This document shows positions 1 to 8,630 of a stretch of DNA of 64,000 nt, one piece after another (within the stretch, counting starts at the first letter, position 1; each line of letters begins with the position of its first letter). The notes under the pieces are model-generated. The model saw nothing but the letters and a program-made list of their open reading frames with translations. It ran no database searches and had not been told where the DNA came from. The translations under genes and the position numbers were made by a program. Source of the stretch: an uncultured Lachnospiraceae bacterium (lineage in GTDB: Bacteria > Bacillota > Clostridia > Lachnospirales > Lachnospiraceae); the NCBI GenBank assembly GCA_900551895.1, contig URXX01000002.1:179430-243429 (forward strand), in the 5' to 3' direction.

Positions 1-1688
1 CGTTCCTCTACTCCCCTGCCATGTCGTTCAAACAGTTCCATATCCGTATGCGTTGAAATAGAATTGGCATATCGGGCAATCTCCACTGTGTTTCGATAAC
101 TTTTATTCATGACTATTTTTCGTATATCTTTACCTAAAATTTTCGGCAAAAAAGTCAGCACATCTCTTTCTACCGTATCAATTGTCTGTGCCTTGTCACC
201 CAAAATTGTCATTTTACATGAAAAGAGGTAGGATAAAATAACATATTGTAAGTAAGAATAATCCTGCATTTCATCAATAACCAAATGTTTTATCTGTTTA
301 TGCTTTTTTCCGCCCTCCAAACGGTATTTTAAATATAGCATCGGGAATACGTCTTCATATTGTAATTTTCTTTTCTCATAAGGTACATTCGGAAGCATCG
401 GATAACCCATTTCCTCTAAAAAACAATTATAAATTTTATAAACATCCCTTGTAACATACATTTTCATAAATTTGCCGGAAAGATATTCTTTTTCGTCTTC
501 CGACAAATCTCTTCCCCGCAAAGTTTCCCACGCATCCGCAAAATATTCCATTACTTCACCCATACGGGATAAAAGTGGTATTTCCTGAAATTTATTGTAG
601 AACAAATTGATGATTTCCTGTTCCGTAAATGTCATTCCTTTAAACTCTACTTCCGAAAAATCCATTAACTCATCTTCTAATTGTGCCAAAAAGCCTTCTG
701 CCATACCTACAAATTGTGCGGATTGCTTCATCTTATATCTTTCTTCCTGCTCTTTGTCATCCTTGCGTAACTGCCGCTCAATCTGATGATACCTGTCCTC
801 GCAGTCCGAAACAATATCACGCAATTCCCGATAAGCAAATAAATCAAAACTCATCTCCTGTATATTTTCCTCATTAAGTTCCGGCAAAATATGAGAAATG
901 TAGTCGGCAAAAACACCGTTCGGCGATAAAATCAGCACGTTTGCCGAACGAAGATTTTTTCTGTCATGGTAAAGAAGATAGGCAATTCGGTGTAATGCCA
1001 CAGAAGTCTTGCCACTGCCCGCAACGCCTTGTATAACGAGTATTTTATCTTTTGTGTTTCGGATAATTTCATTCTGCTCTTTTTGAATAGTCCGCACAAT
1101 ATTTTTTAACTGTACGTCACCATTGCTCCCTAACTCTTGTTTTAAAATATCATCGTCGATTTTCATGTCGCTTTCAAAACCGTATACCATTTTTCCGTTT
1201 TTAATTTTGTATTGCCATTTTGCAAGAATTTCTCCTTCCAGCACACCTGCCGGCGCTTCGTAGAAAGCCTTTCCCTTATCATAATCATAAAAAAGACTGC
1301 TTACCGGCGCTCTCCAGTCGTAAATGAGAGGCATCTTTCCCGCACTTTCCGCGAAGTTCCCGATACCGATATAGAAGATTTCTGCCTCTTCCTCATCCTC
1401 ATATCGAAAATCCACCCTCGCAAAAAAGGGAGAGTCTTTCATCTTCTCAAATCTGTATTTTAATTGAAGTTTTTCCTGATTGACGTCTGCCTGACGAAAA
1501 AGAGCCTGCTGGTTATCATAGTTCTCATAACCATACTCGTCCATCTCGGTATAATTTTCCCAGTAGTATGTGTGCATATTTTCGATTTCTTTCTGCCCTT
1601 TTTCAATGCCCTCCTCCAACTGTTTGATACGCATATCTAATTTTTCTGTAATTTCCTTTAAAAAAATTGCTCCGTCTAACTTTTCCAA
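1..1688 (-). CDS. helD: HelD-like RNA polymerase recycling helicase (3' part outside window)
   Basis: UvrD/Rep-like superfamily 1 ATPase of the HelD type, which in Firmicutes strips stalled RNA polymerase from DNA using ATP. Translating the minus strand from 1688 gives a continuous frame to the window edge. It has an N-terminal coiled-coil-rich arm (EGIEKGQKEIENMHTYYWEN), a 'FYIGIGNF...YDWRAP' segment typical of HelD, and the Walker A motif VIQGVAGSGKTSVALHR near position 1010. The frame is still open at base 1, so the C-terminal helicase motifs are missing here. The likely start is TTG (1688-1686), directly after the stop of the ABC-F gene and in the same frame; ATG at 1634-1632 is the alternative. 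AGGAG lies about 12 bases before the TTG. It probably shares a transcript with the ABC-F gene. Confidence 0.85.
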   Translation of the reverse strand, partial: MEKLDGAIFLKEITEKLDMRIKQLEEGIEKGQKEIENMHTYYWENYTEMDEYGYENYDNQQALFRQADVNQEKLQLKYRFEKMKDSPFFARVDFRYEDEEEAEIFYIGIGNFAESAGKMPLIYDWRAPVSSLFYDYDKGKAFYEAPAGVLEGEILAKWQYKIKNGKMVYGFESDMKIDDDILKQELGSNGDVQLKNIVRTIQKEQNEIIRNTKDKILVIQGVAGSGKTSVALHRIAYLLYHDRKNLRSANVLILSPNGVFADYISHILPELNEENIQEMSFDLFAYRELRDIVSDCEDRYHQIERQLRKDDKEQEERYKMKQSAQFVGMAEGFLAQLEDELMDFSEVEFKGMTFTEQEIINLFYNKFQEIPLLSRMGEVMEYFADAWETLRGRDLSEDEKEYLSGKFMKMYVTRDVYKIYNCFLEEMGYPMLPNVPYEKRKLQYEDVFPMLYLKYRLEGGKKHKQIKHLVIDEMQDYSYLQYVILSYLFSCKMTILGDKAQTIDTVERDVLTFLPKILGKDIRKIVMNKSYRNTVEIARYANSISTHTDMELFERHGRGVEE

Positions 1689-3482
1689 CTAATTTTTCTG
1701 CTCCTTTATTTTCTCTGCCAAATCATTCAGATAAACCCAGCGTTCCATTTTCTCTTCCAGCAACATTTCTTTTTCTTCTTTCTCCTTAGTCAATTCCGAA
1801 AGTTTTACTGAATTTGTCGCGTTCTTCATCATGTCGCCGTCTATCCGATCAAGTTCCTCTTCTAATTTTGCAATGTCATCATCTATCGTTTCATATTCCC
1901 GCTGTTCTTTATACGAAAATTTTAATTTTTTCTCCCGATTTTGTTTCCAATCATTTTTTACGGATACCTTTTTCTCTTTTTCCTCCGTTTCTTCTGTTCC
2001 CCTCTTCTGTTTTGCTTCAATATAATCGGTGTAACCGCCCTCATACTGCTGTAAATGACCGTTTCCGTCAAACTCAAAAATACGGTCAACTACATTATCG
2101 AGGAAATATCTGTCATGGGAAACCGTAATCACAATTCCCTGAAACGAATTGAGATAATCTTCCAAAATAGTCATGGTCGGAATATCTATATCATTGTTTG
2201 CCTCATCAAAAATAAGTACATTTGGCGCTGCCTGCAAAATTCCGAGCAGATAAAGTCTTTTCTTTTCCCCACCCGATAATTTTTCTATCGGTGCATACTG
2301 CATATCCGGCGTAAATAAAAAACGCTCCAGCATCTGTGATGCCGTAATTCTTCCCTCTCTTGTCGGAATATATTCTGCAATATCCTTTACATAGTCAATC
2401 ACTTTTTGCTTTGTATCCATATTCGGTACTTCCTGTGCAAAATAACCTATTTGAATTGTTTCCCCGATTTCTACTTCTCCCTCATCTGCCTGTACTATTC
2501 CCGCAATAATTTTAAGAAGAGTTGATTTTCCGCAGCCATTTGGACCTACAATACCGATATTCTGATTTTTTAATGCAATATAACTGAAATCATCAATCAG
2601 TTTTTTATCACCGTAACTTTTACTTATGTGACGCAGTTCTATTGTTTTTTTACCCATTCGTGTTTCCACCGAATCAATTTGGGCAACTTGTTCCTGCACA
2701 GGCGCTTTTTTCCCTTTCAGCACCTCCAAACGTTCTAATCTTGCTCTCTGCTTTGTCGTCCTCGCCCGACACCCTCTCTTCGCCCACTCCAATTCCATGC
2801 GAAGAACACTCTGTCTTTTTCTCTCCGAAGCAAGTTCCATTTCTTCTCTCTGTGCCTTTAACTCTAAAAACTGTGTGTAGTTCGCCTCGTAACCGTATAA
2901 TTTTCCTCTGCTGATTTCCAAAATTTTATTCGTCACCTTATCGAGAAAATATCTGTCGTGAGTTACCATAATGACACCCCCTTTATATTTTTTCAAATAA
3001 TCTTCCAGCCATTCAATCATTTCACTGTCTAAATGGTTTGTCGGCTCATCAAGTAAAAGGACTTCAAAAGATGATGTAAGCGTCTTTGCCAAAGCAACTT
3101 TTTTCTTTTGCCCGCCGGAAAGATGCTCTATCTTCTGCTCAAAATCGGTAATTCCAAGTTTCGTCAACGCACTTTTCACTTCACTTTTTGCTGTCCAGTC
3201 ATTCTCACCAATTCCTTCATTTGCATAGGAAAGCACTGTCGCATCTTTCGGAAACGTAGGAGATTGGGGCAAATATGCAATTCGGATGCCATTCTGCTTT
3301 ATTATCTGTCCTTCATCCGCTTCCTCCTCTCCCGCAATCAGTTTAAGAAGAGTCGTTTTTCCGGTTCCGTTAATTCCGATTACACCGATTTTTTCCCCCT
3401 CCTGTATACCGTAAGAAACATCGTCAAAAATAACTTTTTCTCCAAATATTTTGCTAATATGTTCTATATTTAATATATTCAT
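1689..3482 (-). CDS. ABC-F family ATP-binding protein (Uup/YdiF-like)
   Basis: Soluble ABC protein of the ABC-F class, which acts on ribosomes and not as a transporter. It has 597 residues and no membrane segment. The first nucleotide-binding domain shows Walker A GINGTGKTT, signature LSGGQKKK and Walker B/D-loop DEPTNHLD. A linker rich in Arg/Lys and a coiled-coil follows (residues about 200-270). The second domain shows GPNGCGKST and LSGGEKKRLY, but its Walker B/D-loop reads FDEANNDID, not the usual DEPTNDLD; the catalytic Glu is kept. The C-terminus is a charged coiled coil (residues about 510-597), as in Uup-type members. It could be a translation factor or an antibiotic-resistance ABC-F; the sequence alone does not decide. 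The stop TAG is followed at once by the TTG of the HelD gene. Confidence 0.9.
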   Translation of the reverse strand: MNILNIEHISKIFGEKVIFDDVSYGIQEGEKIGVIGINGTGKTTLLKLIAGEEEADEGQIIKQNGIRIAYLPQSPTFPKDATVLSYANEGIGENDWTAKSEVKSALTKLGITDFEQKIEHLSGGQKKKVALAKTLTSSFEVLLLDEPTNHLDSEMIEWLEDYLKKYKGGVIMVTHDRYFLDKVTNKILEISRGKLYGYEANYTQFLELKAQREEMELASERKRQSVLRMELEWAKRGCRARTTKQRARLERLEVLKGKKAPVQEQVAQIDSVETRMGKKTIELRHISKSYGDKKLIDDFSYIALKNQNIGIVGPNGCGKSTLLKIIAGIVQADEGEVEIGETIQIGYFAQEVPNMDTKQKVIDYVKDIAEYIPTREGRITASQMLERFLFTPDMQYAPIEKLSGGEKKRLYLLGILQAAPNVLIFDEANNDIDIPTMTILEDYLNSFQGIVITVSHDRYFLDNVVDRIFEFDGNGHLQQYEGGYTDYIEAKQKRGTEETEEKEKKVSVKNDWKQNREKKLKFSYKEQREYETIDDDIAKLEEELDRIDGDMMKNATNSVKLSELTKEKEEKEMLLEEKMERWVYLNDLAEKIKEQKN

Positions 3483-3530
3483 CTATACTTAACTCCTGTT
3501 TTCTTTATCATAGAATATTTATTATAACAT

Positions 3531-3566
3531 AAAAAATCCCGCTATGTTTACCATAACAGGATTTTT
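3531..3566 (-). terminator. Terminator after the vanT racemase gene
   Basis: On the minus strand, AAAAATCCTGTTATG and CATAGCGGGATTTTTT form an imperfect stem with a short loop and a run of six T. The upstream arm overlaps the last codons of the racemase gene. It closes the van cluster and separates it from the ABC-F gene. Confidence 0.75.
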
Positions 3567-4663
3567 CTTTCCAATCTTTCCCCTAATCTGCTAAAGATTT
3601 CATTTGCTATCGTGCCGGATTTCTCCGCCATATCAAGAACCGTCAGTTCTTCTTCTCCCTCGCCTCCGATAAAAGTAACCGTATCTTGTGCCTGCACATT
3701 TTCTACATCCGTCACGTCAAGAAGAAGTTGATCCATACAGATTTTTCCGATAATTTCAACTTTTTTTCCATGTACAATCGCCTTACACCCTGTCCCCGAA
3801 AGATTTCTCGGAATACCGTCCGCATATCCGATTGAAACCGCCGCAATCGTTCTCTCCTTATCGGCACAATACATTCCCGAATATCCCGCCGTATCTCCTG
3901 CACTCAGTTTTCTTACGGAGGTCACAATTGATTTTAACGATAATGCCGGTTTTAAATCCAAATGTACTTTCGTTTTATCCTGCTTTGCCGACAATGTTCC
4001 AAATAAGGCAATACCAATCCGCACATAGTCATATCTTAATGCAGGGTAATTCAACAGACCGTAACTGCTCTGTATATGTAATTTGGGGATAACTATTTTT
4101 CTTTCTTTTAGTTTATCCACAAGTTCATTAAATTTTTCTATCTGCCTTTTCGTATTCTCTACCGCCTCCTTTTCCAAAGAATCCGCCTCATATAAATGGG
4201 TAAACATTCCTTTTATCTGTAAATTTTTTAAGCGAAGCACATGTTCTACCTGCGGTACATTTTCCGCCAAAATACCAAGACGGTGCATTCCCGAATCAAT
4301 CTTTATTTCCGCCTGTATCGGAAAACCGCAATTATTCATCGCCTCCCCATATTTTTCATCTACAACGGTCTGTTTTAAATTGTAACGGACTACTTCTTTC
4401 ATTCTCGCTAAATCCGTATAACCGAGAATTAAAATTTCTCCTTTTATTCCATGTTCTCTTAATGCTATCCCTTCATTCACAGTGGCAACCGCAAAAGAAT
4501 ATACGCCGATTGTATTTAACATTTTTCCAATAGGAACTGCACCATGTCCGTAAGCATCAGCCTTAAGCACCGCCATGATTTCACAACCGGAAGGCAGTAT
4601 ACTTCTCAAGCTATTCACATTCCATTTTATTTTTTCTAAATCAATTTCCAGCCACGCTCTCAT
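3548..4663 (-). CDS. vanT: VanT C-terminal half: PLP-dependent serine/alanine racemase
   Basis: Fold-type III PLP racemase of 371 residues, of the alanine racemase family. The PLP lysine is K34 in AVLKADAYGHG, the 'AGYS' segment carries the usual catalytic tyrosine, and YVRIGIALFG and GYADGIPRN are family motifs. The start is ATG 4663-4661, with GAGGGCGG upstream. Its ATGA overlaps the stop of the membrane gene before it, so the two are probably translationally coupled. Position after vanG and vanXY and next to a VanT-like membrane protein says it supplies D-serine for the D-Ala-D-Ser ligase, as the racemase half of VanT does. A role as an ordinary alanine racemase cannot be excluded from motifs. 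A 30-base in-frame upstream extension is possible but lacks a ribosome site. Confidence 0.85.
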   Translation of the reverse strand: MRAWLEIDLEKIKWNVNSLRSILPSGCEIMAVLKADAYGHGAVPIGKMLNTIGVYSFAVATVNEGIALREHGIKGEILILGYTDLARMKEVVRYNLKQTVVDEKYGEAMNNCGFPIQAEIKIDSGMHRLGILAENVPQVEHVLRLKNLQIKGMFTHLYEADSLEKEAVENTKRQIEKFNELVDKLKERKIVIPKLHIQSSYGLLNYPALRYDYVRIGIALFGTLSAKQDKTKVHLDLKPALSLKSIVTSVRKLSAGDTAGYSGMYCADKERTIAAVSIGYADGIPRNLSGTGCKAIVHGKKVEIIGKICMDQLLLDVTDVENVQAQDTVTFIGGEGEEELTVLDMAEKSGTIANEIFSRLGERLERKILLW

Positions 4664-5649
4664 CTGTCCGCCCTCTTTCTGTACGTTATACATACCGCCG
4701 TCACAACAGAAATGACTGCTACGGCAATAAAATTAACTATACTGTTTTGAATGAGTATTTTCTCCCAGTGCAATATCTTAGCCACTCCTCTCACTCCGAC
4801 AATGACTAAAGGATGTATGATATAAATGCAAAGGGAAATCTTTCCTAAATCTTTATTTCTTTTTCCTTTCCAAAGAAGCAATAAACGAAACAGATATACC
4901 ATACACGGAATAAGAAAAATATACATACTGTCATGTCTTTGCAAATGATATGTATGCAGTAATATTCCCTCTGTGATCATACAAGCAAAAGAGATGCCAA
5001 GCCCTGCTGCCGTCTTCCATTTTTCTCTACATTTTTCCTGTGACAGCCATGCCCCAAGCACAAGAAAAACAGGCACATAAAATAAACCATTTCTCGTATA
5101 ACCAAAATTTTGAAAAATTACCCCATACAAATTCTCCCATAAAACATTTCCTTCAATTACGCCGTAATAACTGTCACCGAAAAGTCCGATAAAATAGAGT
5201 ATCCCAACCACAATAAACGTTCCCCTTTTTCCCACTTTCCGAAACAAAACATACACTATCCATACACCCAAAATCACCGCCGGAAAATACCACAAATGAT
5301 ACATTGTTCCCTGAAAAAGGAAATCTGTCAACAGTTTTTTTACTGCGTTCTTCCTCTGTAAATCCCCCATATATAAATTAATCGGAAGATAAAGCAAAAC
5401 CGAAATGCAATAAAGAACAACTATTCTCTTCGTAAAATTTTTTACTTTTCCAAACACAGTTTCTTGATTTTGAAACAAAAAGAAACCTGTAGTCATCAAA
5501 AAGAACGGAACGGCAACTCTCGCGATAATTCTAGTCAGGATAAAATCGGCATACGCACTATAGGAAGTCAACGGAGAAGTATGAATAGCGATAACGAGCA
5601 AAGCAGATATAAATCGAAAATAATCTATTCCTCTATATTCCTCCCTCAT
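4660..5649 (-). CDS. vanT: VanT N-terminal half: membrane acyltransferase-3-like domain as a separate protein
   Basis: Integral membrane protein of 329 residues with about ten hydrophobic segments. It opens with YRGIDYFRFISALLVIAIHTSPL-type sequence (YRGIDYFR, then AIHTSPL), the N-terminus of the membrane half of VanT and of acyltransferase-3 proteins. In known VanT proteins this half is fused to the racemase and is linked to L-Ser uptake. Here it ends in a TGA inside the racemase ATG (ATGA). GGAGG seven bases before the ATG supports the start, and only three bases separate it from vanXY. The family link is strong; transport of serine is inferred from VanT. Confidence 0.85.
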   Translation of the reverse strand: MREEYRGIDYFRFISALLVIAIHTSPLTSYSAYADFILTRIIARVAVPFFLMTTGFFLFQNQETVFGKVKNFTKRIVVLYCISVLLYLPINLYMGDLQRKNAVKKLLTDFLFQGTMYHLWYFPAVILGVWIVYVLFRKVGKRGTFIVVGILYFIGLFGDSYYGVIEGNVLWENLYGVIFQNFGYTRNGLFYVPVFLVLGAWLSQEKCREKWKTAAGLGISFACMITEGILLHTYHLQRHDSMYIFLIPCMVYLFRLLLLWKGKRNKDLGKISLCIYIIHPLVIVGVRGVAKILHWEKILIQNSIVNFIAVAVISVVTAVCITYRKRADR

Positions 5650-5652
5650 CTT

Positions 5653-6399
5653 TTACCTCCACAATGTCAAAATAAATCCGTCTACATTATTTCCGGAAAT
5701 TTTATATAAACTGTTTTGCGGCAGAGAAATAACCGTTTCTTCCTCCGCCTTTACATAAAAAATTTCCGCTTTTCTTCCCTCTTCTTCATAGATAAGCCCC
5801 TCTTTTCCGTAAGGATACTTCTTTAGCAACTCAATATACTCTTCTAAGCACAACCCTTTTTCTTTTATAAGCATAGAATGTGGATACCCCACATAGCGAA
5901 AATGCCATTCTTCCGCAGAAATTTTTGTCATCGCTTCTTTTTCTTTCAAATATCTCTCGATAAAGCCATATTTATAAGCAAGTCTGCGAAATGTCTTTCC
6001 TACTCCTTCATCAGCAAACGCTGGGCAGATAAAATCTATCTTTTCTCTTTTCTCCCCCACATCAACGGCAAGTCCTGTCTGATGTTCGCTGTGGTTTGGC
6101 AACGCCACATATTTTCTTGTAAATTCTCCGCCATTTTCCCGTAAAGAAGTACGATAAATTCTTTCCTGTTCTTTTCTTGAACGATAACCGCTTACAAGAA
6201 CAATCTCATTTTCCGCACGCATTTCTTCCAAAAGTTTTTTCAACATGGCAGTTGCCTCCTGCTCTAAAATCACATCAGAAAATGTTTCACTTACCTGTCG
6301 TAACTGTCTGTCCTCTTCCTCTATTAAAGGATAATCTCGATTGACAAGTATCAGTGATCCTCTATGTATTTCTTCTTTTCTTTTTACGATTTTTTCCAT
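5653..6399 (-). CDS. vanXY: VanXY-type D,D-dipeptidase/D,D-carboxypeptidase
   Basis: Zinc peptidase of the M15B (VanY/VanXY) family, 248 residues. Zn-site motifs are intact: SxHxxGxAxD at residues 104-113 (NHSEHQTGLAVDVG) and EWH at 164-166 within EEWHFRYVGYPHS; SGYRSRKEQ is the usual upstream motif. There is no signal peptide or N-terminal membrane segment, so it is probably cytoplasmic like VanXY and unlike membrane-anchored VanY. In VanC/E/G systems such enzymes hydrolyse D-Ala-D-Ala and remove terminal D-Ala from precursors. The C-terminal 70 residues extend beyond the core. The ATG overlaps the vanG stop by one base (TAATG), with GAGGTGAG upstream. Confidence 0.88.
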   Translation of the reverse strand: MEKIVKRKEEIHRGSLILVNRDYPLIEEEDRQLRQVSETFSDVILEQEATAMLKKLLEEMRAENEIVLVSGYRSRKEQERIYRTSLRENGGEFTRKYVALPNHSEHQTGLAVDVGEKREKIDFICPAFADEGVGKTFRRLAYKYGFIERYLKEKEAMTKISAEEWHFRYVGYPHSMLIKEKGLCLEEYIELLKKYPYGKEGLIYEEEGRKAEIFYVKAEEETVISLPQNSLYKISGNNVDGFILTLWR

Positions 6400-7415
6400 T
6401 ATCTCACCTCTAAGGAAATCAATTTCTCTAAAACTTCTTCAAAAGACAGCCCTATCCCTTTCATCATATTCGGATACCTGCTGTGAGAAGTAAATCCCGG
6501 AATTGTATTCACTTCGTTGAATACAATCTCCTTATCCGGCGTTAAAAACATATCCACTCTGGCAAATCCCTTACAGGACAATGTACGATAAATTTTTTTT
6601 GCGGTTTGACGGATTTCTTCTTCTGTCTTTTCATCAATTCTCGCCGGCATATGAATTTTTGAACTCTGCAAAGTATATTTTTCCGTAAAATCAAAGAAGC
6701 CTTTTGAAAGTTCAATTTCATCTACTCTGCCCACAAGCAGTTCATCATTTCCAAGTACGGCACACCCTACTTCAAACCCTTCTATATTTTCTTCAATAAT
6801 AACTTCATCATCATGTGCAAACGCCATTTCCACCGCTTTCTCTAAGTCTTCTTCTCTTTCTACTTTCGTAATACCAAAAGAAGAGCCTGCACGAACAGGT
6901 TTTACAAATACGGGATAAGTCAGATTCTCTGCTTTTTCCCCGCTTTTCAAAACAACTGCTCTCGGAACGGAGATACCTGCCTTTTCCACCAACTGATGTG
7001 CCTTATCCTTATCCATGCAAAGTGCAGAGGACAGCATTCCGCAACCGATCACCCGAAGTCCCGCCATTTCAATTAGTCCCTGTATCGTTCCGTCCTCCCC
7101 GTTTTTCCCGTGTAAAACCGGAAATACACCGTCAATCTCCAGCAGTTGAACGCCCTCCTTTGTACATTCCAAAATTCCTCTTTTTACTCTGTCCGGCAAT
7201 ATCCATGCAGGATTGCATTCTTTTTCCTGCCACGTATCGTCTAAAATGTATTTTTCCTCTCCATAATATCGAAACCACTTTCCCTCTCTCGTAATTCCTA
7301 TAGAAATGATTTCATATTTTTTTCTATCCAAATGAGTCAGCACCGCATACGCCGATTGCAATGACACCTCATACTCTGTTGAACATCCTCCAAATATAAC
7401 TGCTATCTTTCTCAT
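6399..7415 (-). CDS. vanG: VanG-type D-alanine--D-serine ligase
   Basis: ATP-grasp ligase of 338 residues, close in length to VanG. It begins KIAVIFGGCSTEYEVSLQSA, a VanG-like N-terminus. FPVLHGKNGEDGT, SSALCMDKDKAH, FVKPVRAGSSFGITKV and EVNTIPGFTSHSRYPNMMKG line up with remembered VanG sequence almost residue for residue. The loop that sets specificity reads EKYTLQSSKI, the EKY form of D-Ser ligases, unlike the loop of housekeeping Ddl. It is predicted to join D-Ala to D-Ser, giving peptidoglycan precursors with low vancomycin affinity. The frame opens 39 codons earlier, but ATG 7415-7413 with AGGAG eight bases upstream is the fitting start. Confidence 0.9.
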   Translation of the reverse strand: MRKIAVIFGGCSTEYEVSLQSAYAVLTHLDRKKYEIISIGITREGKWFRYYGEEKYILDDTWQEKECNPAWILPDRVKRGILECTKEGVQLLEIDGVFPVLHGKNGEDGTIQGLIEMAGLRVIGCGMLSSALCMDKDKAHQLVEKAGISVPRAVVLKSGEKAENLTYPVFVKPVRAGSSFGITKVEREEDLEKAVEMAFAHDDEVIIEENIEGFEVGCAVLGNDELLVGRVDEIELSKGFFDFTEKYTLQSSKIHMPARIDEKTEEEIRQTAKKIYRTLSCKGFARVDMFLTPDKEIVFNEVNTIPGFTSHSRYPNMMKGIGLSFEEVLEKLISLEVR

Positions 7416-7435
7416 TCTTTCCTCTCCTTTCATGC

Positions 7436-7496
7436 AAAAAGGCATTTCCGCCTCTGATAGTGTTATTCTACCAAAAGCAAAAATGCCTTTTATTTC
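7436..7496 (-). other. Long-loop inverted repeat between vanS and vanG
   Basis: On the minus strand AAAAGGCATTT pairs with AAATGCCTTTTT across about 35 bases, in the 132-base gap between vanS and vanG and just upstream of the vanG ribosome site. The 3' arm ends in five T. It could be an attenuator, a partial terminator separating the regulatory from the structural genes, or an mRNA processing site. No clear promoter was found downstream of it. Confidence 0.5.
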
Positions 7497-7547
7497 TTTT
7501 CCTATACTGTTTTTATACAATTTTCTCTTCAATTTCTTACGTTTTTC

Positions 7548-8630
7548 TTACAAAATTGGGAGGGTAATCTCAAATCTGATTTTTTCATCTTCGCTATATG
7601 CCTGAATTGTACCGTGATGTAACTCTACAATTTCTTTTGCAATGGCAAGACCAAGTCCTGCGCCTCCTGTTCCCGTTCCTCTCGCCGTGTCCAGTCTGTA
7701 AAACTGCTCAAATATCCGTGCCAGTTTTTCTTTCGGTATTGTGTTCCCTTGATTTTCACAAATAATATGTATCTGACCGTTCCGTTCCGCTACAGTTACT
7801 GCAATTTCTCCACCCGAAAAACTGTAATTTACCGCATTTCTAAACAGGTTATCAAATACTCTCTGCATTTTTCCCACATCGCATTTCATCATATAGTCTT
7901 TTGGTATATCCAAACGGAAAGACAATTCTTTTTCTGTGAGCAACGGTTTAAATTCATATGTAATCTGCTCCAACATTCTTGTCAGATTGACCGTACTTAA
8001 TTCCAGCGTCAAATTAGAAAGATTAAATCGGGTAATCTCAAAAAATTCATTAATCAAATCTTCCAAATGTTCCGACTTCGTCAATGCTATCTGCAAATAT
8101 TTCTCCCTCAATTCCTCTGAAATCTGAGGTTCGTCCTCCAACAAAGTTAAATATCCGATAACAGAAGTAAGCGGTGTCTTTAAATCATGTGCAAGATAAA
8201 CGATTAAATCATTTTTCCGTTGCTCCGCCTCTTTTGCCAGTCTTTCATTTCTCTCCATTGTAATGCGGATATGATTTAACTGCTTTTCTGCATCTTTTAG
8301 CACAGGCGGAAATTCAATAAGTTCACCGTTCTTTTTATATATCCCTTTAGTTGCTTCCAACACCTGCGACAAATATACAAAAGGTTTTCTTACAAAGAAA
8401 ATGCCTCCTAAAATCGCCCCTAAAAGTATGGATAGATTTACAATCAATTCAATCTTATATTCCAATGATTTACCTATTAAGTATAATAAATCTTCCTCCT
8501 GCCATATGAATTGCCCAAACCACCATCTTCCTAAGCCGTATCCGAGAAAAACAATACACGGACAAAGCAAAATAATACCTGCCAACTTCAATATATATTT
8601 TCTATAAATTTTCTTAACTTCTTTATTCAA
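7548..8630 (-). CDS. vanS: VanS-type sensor histidine kinase
   Basis: Membrane histidine kinase of 360 residues. Two N-terminal membrane segments (about residues 12-32 and 62-82) flank a short extracellular loop. A HAMP-like linker, the phospho-acceptor box LAHDLKTPLTSVIGYL (H148), N-box NLFRNAVNYS and G-box GTGGAGLGLAI follow. This is the VanS layout. It is predicted to phosphorylate the adjacent VanR. Translation appears to start at TTG (8630-8628), eight bases inside the end of vanR, because no ATG precedes the first membrane segment. The GGGGAG upstream is weak, so output may depend on coupling to vanR. Confidence 0.9.
   Translation of the reverse strand: MNKEVKKIYRKYILKLAGIILLCPCIVFLGYGLGRWWFGQFIWQEEDLLYLIGKSLEYKIELIVNLSILLGAILGGIFFVRKPFVYLSQVLEATKGIYKKNGELIEFPPVLKDAEKQLNHIRITMERNERLAKEAEQRKNDLIVYLAHDLKTPLTSVIGYLTLLEDEPQISEELREKYLQIALTKSEHLEDLINEFFEITRFNLSNLTLELSTVNLTRMLEQITYEFKPLLTEKELSFRLDIPKDYMMKCDVGKMQRVFDNLFRNAVNYSFSGGEIAVTVAERNGQIHIICENQGNTIPKEKLARIFEQFYRLDTARGTGTGGAGLGLAIAKEIVELHHGTIQAYSEDEKIRFEITLPIL

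Noticed and set aside
3548..4663. Housekeeping alanine racemase
   Set aside because: Not excluded outright, but ATGA coupling to a VanT-like membrane gene and place in the van cluster favour the VanT racemase half.
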